Assembly: GCA_018335855.1 (NCBI GenBank)
Contig: JAGXRM010000018.1
Location: forward strand, 1 to 64,000
From: Clostridiales bacterium
GTDB lineage: Bacteria > Bacillota > Dethiobacteria > Dethiobacterales > Dethiobacteraceae
Reading direction: 5' to 3'
DNA: 64,000 nt
Part shown: positions 46,401 through 53,862 of the stretch, one piece after another
How positions within the stretch are numbered: position 1 is the stretch's first letter
Layout: each line of letters begins with the position of its first letter
Made by a program: the position numbers and the translations under genes
Notes under the pieces: generated by a model
Databases searched by the model: none
Seen by the model: the letters and a program-made list of their open reading frames with translations, nothing else
Told to the model about the DNA's origin: nothing

Positions 46401-49400
46401 GGAAAGCCTACGTTTTAGTTTAGTATTTCTGGTTGTTTGGGGGATAGCCCCCTATATTGCCTACAATATCAGCAAAGACAATAACTATGAGGAAGAGCAG
46501 TTAGAAGTGGAAGATTTGCTCGAACTAGGGAAAATAGCAAGAAAAACATGGAGGTATTTTGAAGAGTTTGCAAACCTTACAAATAATTACCTTGCTCCCG
46601 ATAACTTTCAGGAAGAACCTCCTAGAGGGATTGCATATAGAACATCTCCAACGAATATCGGATTAGGACTCTTGGCCTCTCTGTCTGGGAGAGATATGGG
46701 ATATAGAGGGATACTGGAAACATTTGATGCCATTTCAAAAACCATAACTACCATAGAAAAAATGGAAAAATGGAATGGTCATTTATATAATTGGTATGAT
46801 ACCAGAACTCTTGAACCCCTAAAGCCTTATTACGTATCCACCGTGGATAGCGGGAACTTAGTATGCTATCTGATAACCTTGGTCCAAGGCCTAAAGGATT
46901 ATTATTCCCGTCCTTTGGTTGATGCAACATTTGTCAATGGAATAAAAGCTACCATCCGAAATGGACTTGGGGATGGGGAGCAGCTTCCCTTGGAATTTAC
47001 GTATTTTGACTTCCTAGAAAAAGCGGATAAAATTGATCTGGTGTTGTGGAATAAGGCATTGGGAGAACTTATTAATGGAAGTGTGGTTGCAAATATAAAG
47101 AAGAAAGTGTGGCAACTCAAAGTCCAGCAAATGGCCTACATGCTTAAAAATGAGCTTGAGGAATTTATTCCGTGGATTCATATGGTAGACACAATACCCC
47201 AAGATTTATTTCATGATGAATTAGTTGTGGAAACGAATGTATTATTAGACATCCTAAAAACAAATGTATCTTTAAAGGACTTACCTGCATGTAGCAACAG
47301 AATTGTAAAGCATGTTGATAAGTTAATCGAAGCTACTGAGAAAATAAAGGGAAAATCTATTGAGGTGGGGCGGGCTTGGCTACATGAGCTAAGGGGTGCT
47401 GTAAAAAAATCAAATGAATTTTCCCTAACGTTTATAAACAAATATAATCAAATCATTGAGCAGATCAATGAGCTGTCAGCGAATACTAGGTTCGTTTATT
47501 TGTATAACGATAAAAGAGACTTGTTTTCCATCGGTTACAATGTTGAAGAAAACCGTTTGACCAATTCATATTATGATTTGTTAGCCTCTGAAGCCAGACA
47601 AGCCAGCTATATAGCTATAGCAAGAGGAGAGGTTCCACCCAAGCACTGGTTTATGTTAGGGAGATCTCTGACGGTGGTTGATCATTATAAAGGACTGGTT
47701 TCCTGGAGCGGAACGATGTTTGAGTATCTTATGCCACTACTAATCATGAAAAGCTATAGAAATACACTATTAGACGAAACGTACTCCTTTGTTATAAAAA
47801 GCCAGCAAAAGTATGGAAAGCAGAGAGGAATGCCCTGGGGAGCATCTGAGTCTTCCTTTAATTCTTTGGATAGTAACCTTGATTATCAATACAAAGCTAT
47901 TGGAGTTCCCTGGCTAGGACTAAAAAGAGGCTTGATTGAAGATGCGGTAACTACACCCTATGCTACCTTCTTAGCCCTTATGGTAAGCCCCTATGAAGCC
48001 TTTAAAAATATTAAACACTTAAAGGCTGAGGGCTTGGATGGGCCTTATGGTTACTATGAAGCGGCAGACTATACTCCGGGACGACTTGATTTCCAGTCTA
48101 AAAAGGTTATTATCAAGAGTTTTATGGCCCATCACCAGGGTATGACCTTATTGGTCCTTAATAATTATTTAAACAAAAATATAATGCAGCAGCGTTTCTC
48201 AAATGATCCCTATGTGAAGGCTGCCAGGCTTCTACTTCAGGAAAAAGTGCCTTTAAATGTAGTATTCACAAAGGAAAACAAGGAAAAGGTAGTTGTATTT
48301 AAAGGAAGCGTGAAAAGGGAAAAGAGCGCATATCGGAAATTTACAGCACCGGATATTCATCTTCCAAAGGCACATATTTTATCGAATGGTAATTACTCAG
48401 TTATGATGACTGATAAAGGTACAGGATATAGCCGAAGTAAAACCTTTGACATATCAAGGTGGAGAGAAGACCCGATTATTGATAATTATGGAATGTTCTT
48501 TTATATCAAAAACATTGATAAAAACCAAATTTGGTCTGCCACGTATGCTCCCTTACATGTTCTTCCAGAAAATTATGAGGTTGTTTTTACTCCTGATAGA
48601 GCTACTTTTAAAAGGACAGACGGAGAAATTGCAACATCAACAGAAGTTGTTGTTGCATCGGATGATAATGCAGAAATTAGAAGGATTCGGCTTAAAAATA
48701 CTGGGAAAACCCCCTGTGTACTAGAGGTGACTAGCTATTTTGAGCTTGTTTTGGCTTCGCAAAATAGTGACTTGGCTCACCCAGCCTTCAGCAATCTTTT
48801 TGTAATGACAGAATATAATCCTGAGTATAAAACGTTATTGGCAAATCGACGCCCAAGATGTCAGGCAGACAAAAGAATGTGGATTGCAGAAACACCAGTA
48901 ATTGATGGGGAAATAGTAGGTGACATACAGTTTGAAACGGACAGGATGCAATTTATTGGCAGAGGACGTACTGTTAACAACCCTACAATGATTGAACGTG
49001 AAAAACCCCTATCGAATACAGTGGGGCCTGTTTTAGACCCAATCTTTAGCCTGAGGATAAGAGTAAAGATAGACCCGGGTAAGGTAGCCCGAATTTCCTT
49101 TGTAACGACAATGGCGGATAGTAAAGAGTCTATCATGGAACGAATAGAAAAATATTCAACAATAGAGACTTGTGATGCCTGTTTTAGGCTGGCCCTTACC
49201 AGGAGTGAGGAGGAAACAAAGTATTTAAATATTAGGGCTCCAGAGATGGAATTGTATCAGGATATGATTTCGAATATCCTTTTTATAAGTCCTCTAAGGC
49301 TAAAGTATGAACAGCTATTCAAAGATAACCGAAAGGGTCAGTCGTCCTTGTGGCCCTATGCAATTTCGGGGGATCGACCAATTATCCTTGTGGTTCTCAA

Positions 49401-52236
49401 TAAAACAGAGGAAGCAGATATATTATATGAGGTGTTAAAAGCCTATGAATACTGGCGATTAAAAGATTTGAAGGTTGATCTGGTAATTATAAGCCAAGAG
49501 GAGAGTAGTTACACAAATCCATTATATTCGCTAATTACAGAGATTGTATCTTCCAGCCAAACCCATGATGTTTTAAGTTGCCATGGTGACGTGTTTATCC
49601 TGAATGCTAATAATATGTTTCCCCAGGATATCAACCTATTTAGTGCCGTAGCCCGGATGATATTCTATGGCAGTGGCGGTACCATGGAAGAACAATTGAA
49701 AACATTACCCCAAAAAGAGTTGCCAGCATTATTGACGACTATTAGAGAAACTTCAAGTAATGTTATACAACGTAACAACGTCTTGAATGAGTCTACAGAG
49801 AAGCAACCTTCCCCTAAACACATAGTAGCCGCAGAGAAGGAACTGCAATACTTCAATGGCTTAGGTGGGTTTAGCCCTGATGGAAGAGAGTATGTTATAA
49901 CGCTTGAAAAGGGCCAAATGACTCCAGCACCTTGGGTAAATGTAATTGCTAACCCGGAATTTGGTTTTATGGTTTCTGAGTCAGGTGGAGGCTTTTCTTG
50001 GTGTGAAAACAGCAGGGAAAACAAACTATCACCATGGTCAAATGACCCTGTAAGTGATAGTCCAGGGGAAACATTTTATGTGAGAGATGAATACGGGGAA
50101 CCATGGTCCATGACGCCGCTGCCAATAAGAGAAGAGGAAGCGTATACCATAAAACATGGATTTGGCTATTCTGAATTTGAACATGTAAGTCATGGGATAG
50201 CACAAGGCCTGGTGCAGTTTGTGCCTGTGGAAGGCACAGTAAAGATAAGTATTATTAGCCTAAGAAATGAAAGTCCCGATGACAGAAATTTAAACATAAC
50301 CTATTATGTAAGCCCTGTTTTAGGAGTTAATACCCGAGATACTGCTATGCATTTAGTAAGCTCCCAGAGCGACAGAGGAACACTCATCATTGAGAATCCA
50401 TATAATCGGGAATTTGCGGATAGAGTTTGCTTTATGGATACTTCAATAGAGGAGCGTTCCGTAACTGGAGATCGAAAGGAGTTTTTTGGCCTAGGCAAAG
50501 CCGATTTTCCGGAAGTTTTAAAACGAGTGCATTTGTCGGGTGCAGTGGGGGCAGGCTATGACCCTTGTGCCGCAATGCAGGTTAATATAAGTATCAAGGC
50601 AAATGAAACAAAGGAAATTGTCTTCGTTTTGGGAATGGCGGGTCATTTACAAAAAGCCCATGAATTAGCAGATAAGTTTAAGAACGTAGAAGCAGCAAAG
50701 GAATCTTTCCTAGAGGTTAAAAAGTTTTGGCAAGAGAAACTCCAGGTTGTTCAAGTTAATACTCCTGATCCAGCCATGAACATTATGCTTAATGGATGGC
50801 TTTTATATCAAGTTATTTCCTGTAGAATGTGGGCAAGATCTGCCTTCTATCAAGCAGGAGGTGCCTTTGGATTCCGCGATCAACTGCAGGACTGTTTATC
50901 AATAGCCGCAATATGGCCTGAAATTGCCAAAAGCCAGATTTTAAAACATGCCCAGCATCAATTTGTGGAAGGGGATGTTTTACATTGGTGGCATGAACCC
51001 GCTGGTAAGGGCACCAGAACCCGGATATCGGATGACTTTTTATGGTTACCCTATGTTACTGCAGAGTATATCAAGATTACCGGAGACTCTGATATTTTAA
51101 AAACAGAACTTTCCTTCTTGGAAGAGGACATTTTAACAGATTGTGAGGACGAAAGGTATTGTCAGCCAAGAATCTCAAATGAAAGTGCGTCCCTATTTGA
51201 TCATTGTATTCGTTCTCTGGAAAACGCCCTCAAGTTTGGTGAGCGGGGTCTGCCCCTGATTGGAGGGGGTGACTGGAACGATGGCATGAACACGGTAGGG
51301 AATTGTGGAATGGGAGAAAGTGTGTGGCTGGGATGGTTTTTATGCACAACGCTACAAAGGTTTATACCTATCTGCCGTGAAATGGGACATGGTGAGAGAG
51401 CTGATTACTATTTTGAACTACGCGGCAAAATAGTTGAAGCTATTGAGGAAAATGGTTGGGATGGAAACTGGTACAAACGGGCCTTTTTTGATAATGGAGT
51501 ACCTCTGGGTTCTGCAAGCAATAGTGAGTGTAAGATTGACTCCCTGGCTCAAACCTGGGCGGTAATTTCCGGTGCGGGGGATGTTGTAAGAGCTGCAAAA
51601 GCTATGAATTCCCTTGAAGATTACCTTGTAATGCGGGAGGAAGGACTCATTAAGCTTTTAACCCCTCCCTTTAATGACGGGGACATGGAGCCGGGATATA
51701 TAAAGGGATATGTTCCAGGAGTCAGAGAAAATGGTGGTCAGTATACTCATGGTGCCGCCTGGGTCGTTGCTGCATTTGCCATGCTGGGTGATGGAGATAA
51801 AGCGAGTGAACTTTTTGGGCTCATCAACCCTATCAACCATACCCGTACTGATAGAGAGTATTCCATATATAAAGTAGAGCCCTATGTAATGGCTGCGGAT
51901 GTATATGCCAATCATCCCCACATAGGAAGAGGAGGATGGACCTGGTATACTGGAGCCGCAAGCTGGATGTATAAGGTCGGCTTGGAAAATATCCTTGGAT
52001 TTATCAAAAACGGTGATAAATTAGTAATAGACCCATGTATACCGAAAAAGTGGACGGAGTATTCAATAACGTATAATCACTACCAAACAACGTATAATCT
52101 TAAAGTTAGAAATCCTGAGAATCTTAGTAAGGGCGTGATTAAGATTTCAATGGATGGACAAATCCAAGATGGAAATGTTATAAATCTTTCAAATGATAAG
52201 AGAACACATAATGTTGAGATTCTAATGGGTTCATGA
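43435..52236 (+). CDS. ndvB: Cyclic beta-1,2-glucan synthase (NdvB/Cgs-like), GT84 + GH94
   Basis: At 2933 residues this is a full-length member of the cyclic beta-1,2-glucan synthase family. It has an N-terminal membrane anchor (about 10-28) and helices around 435-485, then the GT84 transferase module with ITLDADTVLPLG (about residue 651) and RWIRGDWQLIPWL (about 800) before further membrane helices. A glucoamylase-like domain includes FMAHHQGMTLL (about 1565). Two carbohydrate-binding sandwiches follow, and a C-terminal GH94 phosphorylase domain with the acidic catalytic motif GGGDWNDGMNTVG (about 2610). It uses UDP-glucose to make and cyclise osmoregulated glucans at the membrane. TTG 43435 follows AAGGAG at 43421-43426. 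It is the largest gene in the window. Confidence 0.93.
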   Translation: MSFPYIYYSYKIGAAFLVVLLLWFVIFRVRKKRNINISDASLTVEELADYARRMALEHSVSSKRNILNWPMTWMNDNYSFILQVYKGLNDDVIQKRTVPPAAEWLLDNFYTIEEQVKIIRRDLSKQHYYSLPVLKKGPYKGYTRIFAIAMELVSNTDGQIEESTLLKYLDAYQSQNILFEREICVIPTMIRLALIENIRVISEKIKETQKQWNLADEIVEKLWAENAVDLEKISKLFKNNIAVIDEASPSFVEHLFYRLRRSGRSYSNVSRYIEEALDKFHTTIEIIAQKEHNAQAVSTVSMGNCITSLKYVSILNWVDLFDSASYLEKILRQDPDGTYNLMDINSRNYYRRQIEKIAKEYGVSELRIAREAIDLARKASLENNELVDDRSRRKSHVGYYIVGDGERSHESRRKRKTTFFTNISRLVKNSPGIIYLGSIGVLTMLIVTFAIGYAMNFSGANYLYFAIIAGVAVMIPASEMAVNIVNWLVCRVKQPAVFPRLELKEGIPDTLSTMVVIPALLSDEKRVAELLENMENHYLANCEDNLYFALIGAFKDSHGPSNSDDHSVLWEAFAGIKALNVKYAKEGKDIFYFYNRLRKFNESDNNWTGWERKRGALMEFNEVLLGSQETSFLFYSNVLLPAKNIKYVITLDADTVLPLGMAKKMIGTMAHPLHTPVIDSNKGIVTEGYGLMQPRISFDMVSSNRSIFSRIYTGQEGIDPYASAISDVYQDLFGEGIFTGKGIYDLRVFQSILKDAVPENAILSHDLLEGSYVRAALVTGLELVDSYPSKYNSYMARLHRWIRGDWQLIPWLGRKIYNKNKELVKNPLSYISIWKMVDNLRRSLVAPAIMVLLFLGFSILPGSGYFWAGFAITPLLLPLALILWGQLFTGGPKTDRIKRHISGYFGLKASLFQFLLSIAFLPYQAVIALNAIVTTLTRVFITKKNMLVWVTSADAEKGQSNSLKSYLSAMGASSLGGFVIAAMAYYFKPESLRFSLVFLVVWGIAPYIAYNISKDNNYEEEQLEVEDLLELGKIARKTWRYFEEFANLTNNYLAPDNFQEEPPRGIAYRTSPTNIGLGLLASLSGRDMGYRGILETFDAISKTITTIEKMEKWNGHLYNWYDTRTLEPLKPYYVSTVDSGNLVCYLITLVQGLKDYYSRPLVDATFVNGIKATIRNGLGDGEQLPLEFTYFDFLEKADKIDLVLWNKALGELINGSVVANIKKKVWQLKVQQMAYMLKNELEEFIPWIHMVDTIPQDLFHDELVVETNVLLDILKTNVSLKDLPACSNRIVKHVDKLIEATEKIKGKSIEVGRAWLHELRGAVKKSNEFSLTFINKYNQIIEQINELSANTRFVYLYNDKRDLFSIGYNVEENRLTNSYYDLLASEARQASYIAIARGEVPPKHWFMLGRSLTVVDHYKGLVSWSGTMFEYLMPLLIMKSYRNTLLDETYSFVIKSQQKYGKQRGMPWGASESSFNSLDSNLDYQYKAIGVPWLGLKRGLIEDAVTTPYATFLALMVSPYEAFKNIKHLKAEGLDGPYGYYEAADYTPGRLDFQSKKVIIKSFMAHHQGMTLLVLNNYLNKNIMQQRFSNDPYVKAARLLLQEKVPLNVVFTKENKEKVVVFKGSVKREKSAYRKFTAPDIHLPKAHILSNGNYSVMMTDKGTGYSRSKTFDISRWREDPIIDNYGMFFYIKNIDKNQIWSATYAPLHVLPENYEVVFTPDRATFKRTDGEIATSTEVVVASDDNAEIRRIRLKNTGKTPCVLEVTSYFELVLASQNSDLAHPAFSNLFVMTEYNPEYKTLLANRRPRCQADKRMWIAETPVIDGEIVGDIQFETDRMQFIGRGRTVNNPTMIEREKPLSNTVGPVLDPIFSLRIRVKIDPGKVARISFVTTMADSKESIMERIEKYSTIETCDACFRLALTRSEEETKYLNIRAPEMELYQDMISNILFISPLRLKYEQLFKDNRKGQSSLWPYAISGDRPIILVVLNKTEEADILYEVLKAYEYWRLKDLKVDLVIISQEESSYTNPLYSLITEIVSSSQTHDVLSCHGDVFILNANNMFPQDINLFSAVARMIFYGSGGTMEEQLKTLPQKELPALLTTIRETSSNVIQRNNVLNESTEKQPSPKHIVAAEKELQYFNGLGGFSPDGREYVITLEKGQMTPAPWVNVIANPEFGFMVSESGGGFSWCENSRENKLSPWSNDPVSDSPGETFYVRDEYGEPWSMTPLPIREEEAYTIKHGFGYSEFEHVSHGIAQGLVQFVPVEGTVKISIISLRNESPDDRNLNITYYVSPVLGVNTRDTAMHLVSSQSDRGTLIIENPYNREFADRVCFMDTSIEERSVTGDRKEFFGLGKADFPEVLKRVHLSGAVGAGYDPCAAMQVNISIKANETKEIVFVLGMAGHLQKAHELADKFKNVEAAKESFLEVKKFWQEKLQVVQVNTPDPAMNIMLNGWLLYQVISCRMWARSAFYQAGGAFGFRDQLQDCLSIAAIWPEIAKSQILKHAQHQFVEGDVLHWWHEPAGKGTRTRISDDFLWLPYVTAEYIKITGDSDILKTELSFLEEDILTDCEDERYCQPRISNESASLFDHCIRSLENALKFGERGLPLIGGGDWNDGMNTVGNCGMGESVWLGWFLCTTLQRFIPICREMGHGERADYYFELRGKIVEAIEENGWDGNWYKRAFFDNGVPLGSASNSECKIDSLAQTWAVISGAGDVVRAAKAMNSLEDYLVMREEGLIKLLTPPFNDGDMEPGYIKGYVPGVRENGGQYTHGAAWVVAAFAMLGDGDKASELFGLINPINHTRTDREYSIYKVEPYVMAADVYANHPHIGRGGWTWYTGAASWMYKVGLENILGFIKNGDKLVIDPCIPKKWTEYSITYNHYQTTYNLKVRNPENLSKGVIKISMDGQIQDGNVINLSNDKRTHNVEILMGS

Positions 52237-52433
52237 ACATGTGATGATGTACAATTTTTTAGTTTTAAGGTCTGAAAAACTTTACATTATTTTCATATTA
52301 TAGTAGATTAAAAAATAATGTAATTTTTACAATTACTACAATTTTCTTTCGAATTTTTAGTAATTACTTGAGATAAATCTACCTGATAAACAACTCCAAT
52401 ATCTGACGAAAAACCAGAGGTGGATGTATCGTG

Positions 52434-53591
52434 ATGAGCAGGGACAATAACAAGTCGGCGGAAGAGCTGCGCCGTGAAGCAGAGAAGCGGTTGAAAATAA
52501 GTAAACAAAAGGGAACATCCCTTGCAACTCCTGCAGAATTGCAGAGGCTTGTTCACGAACTTGAGGTGCATCAAATTGAGTTGGAGATGCAGAACGAGGA
52601 ACTGCAGCAGGTACGCTCAGAGCTGGTGTCATATCTTAAACAATACACCGATCTTTACGACTTTGCTCCCGTGGGCTATATCACCCTGAATCGCAGCGGC
52701 TTCATCCAGCACATTAACTTGACCGGATCACGCATGCTCGGGGTGGAGCGCACCCGGTTGGTAAATCAGCCGTTCGGTCGGTTCGTCATTGCAGACTCCC
52801 GGCCAGCTTATACCGCCTTCTTGGCAGAAGTATTTATAAGCCAACCACAGGTAACCTTTGATATTGGACTGAAAAAAGAGGGGCATGGAACGTTTTTTGT
52901 GCGTGTTGATGCCAGTGTCTCCGGGGACGGGCAAGAATGCCGCGTTGCCCTAATGGACATCTCGGCGAAAAAGCAGGCGGAAGAATTGCTCCGGGAAAGT
53001 GAACGAAAATACCGTACCTTATTTGAAGCTATGTCTCAGGGTGTTGTGCACCACGGATCAGATGGCAAAATAATATCGGCTAACCCCGCAGCCGAAGCCA
53101 TTCTGGGCATATCCATCGATCAAATGCAGGCAAAAACACCGACAGACTCCCGTTGGTTGGCTATTCGTGAAGATGGATCTGAATTCCCCGAGGATGCACA
53201 CCCCTCCATGGTGGCCCTTCGCACGGGAAAAGCACTGCAAAATGTGGTCATGGGGGTTTTTTCACCGAAAGCTGACGGCTATATTTGGCTCAATATTAAT
53301 GCGGTGCCGCTGTTTTTGCACGGTGAAGGCAGGTCATCCCAGGTCATGATAACCATTGAGGATATTACATATCGTAAACGCATCGCTATATATAACAAGC
53401 TTACCCCCAGAGAGAAAGAGGTTTTTAAGCTGGTGGCCAAAGGCCGCAATCGTAGAATAATTGCGGAAGCTTTGAACATAAGACCCAAAACTGTGGACAA
53501 GCACATTAGCAACCTGACGGAAAAACTTAACCTGCGTAAGAAAGACGAAATTGTGCAGTTTGCCACGCTTTTAGGGTTGGTGGTTTCATAA
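52434..53591 (+). CDS. PAS-PAS-LuxR transcriptional regulator
   Basis: The start ATG 52434 follows AGAGGTGG by ten bases. The 385-residue product has a coiled-coil leader (TPAELQRLVHELEVHQIE...), a first PAS domain (about 60-180), a second (about 190-310) and a C-terminal LuxR/FixJ helix-turn-helix (LTPREKEVFKLVAKGRNRR, then RPKTVDKHISNLTEKL, about 320-375). There is no phospho-acceptor receiver, so it senses directly through PAS. Its N-terminal 100 residues are closely related to those of the hybrid kinase at 53863, including a 25-residue identical stretch. It is followed by a terminator. The ligand is unknown. Confidence 0.88.
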   Translation: MSRDNNKSAEELRREAEKRLKISKQKGTSLATPAELQRLVHELEVHQIELEMQNEELQQVRSELVSYLKQYTDLYDFAPVGYITLNRSGFIQHINLTGSRMLGVERTRLVNQPFGRFVIADSRPAYTAFLAEVFISQPQVTFDIGLKKEGHGTFFVRVDASVSGDGQECRVALMDISAKKQAEELLRESERKYRTLFEAMSQGVVHHGSDGKIISANPAAEAILGISIDQMQAKTPTDSRWLAIREDGSEFPEDAHPSMVALRTGKALQNVVMGVFSPKADGYIWLNINAVPLFLHGEGRSSQVMITIEDITYRKRIAIYNKLTPREKEVFKLVAKGRNRRIIAEALNIRPKTVDKHISNLTEKLNLRKKDEIVQFATLLGLVVS

Positions 53592-53625
53592 CATATCTAT
53601 CACAAGATACTGGCACGTTCTCAAC

Positions 53626-53652
53626 AAGCCTCATAATCATGGGGCTTTTTTC
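53626..53652 (+). terminator. Terminator, first copy of a duplicated block
   Basis: AGCCTCAT-AATC-ATGGGGCT (53627-53646) is followed by six T's. A near copy occurs at 60529-60558, also just upstream of a sensor-kinase gene. Confidence 0.75.
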
Positions 53653-53687
53653 ATTGAGAATTCAATATAAGTTAAATAAAAGAAATT

Positions 53688-53718
53688 ATTGCTAATGGAT
53701 TTCTAAGCATTACGTCTG
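53688..53718. repeat. 31-bp conserved upstream element, copy 1
   Basis: This is identical at 26 of 31 positions to 60585-60615, with the core TTGCTAAT..AT.TCTAAGCATT. It lies 36 bases after a terminator and 145 bases before the hybrid kinase ATG. The core is an imperfect palindrome, so it may be an operator or part of a promoter. Confidence 0.55.
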
Positions 53719-53862
53719 ATAATATATAAAAAACTGTGTATGACAGCTACCGAACTATCCGCCATCAAGGAGCTGGATATGGTCGTGGGGGAAGAAGATT
53801 GAGCAAAATATCTAATGCATGTAATAGAGCTTCAAGCCTGGTAAGATACCGGAGGGATCGAC

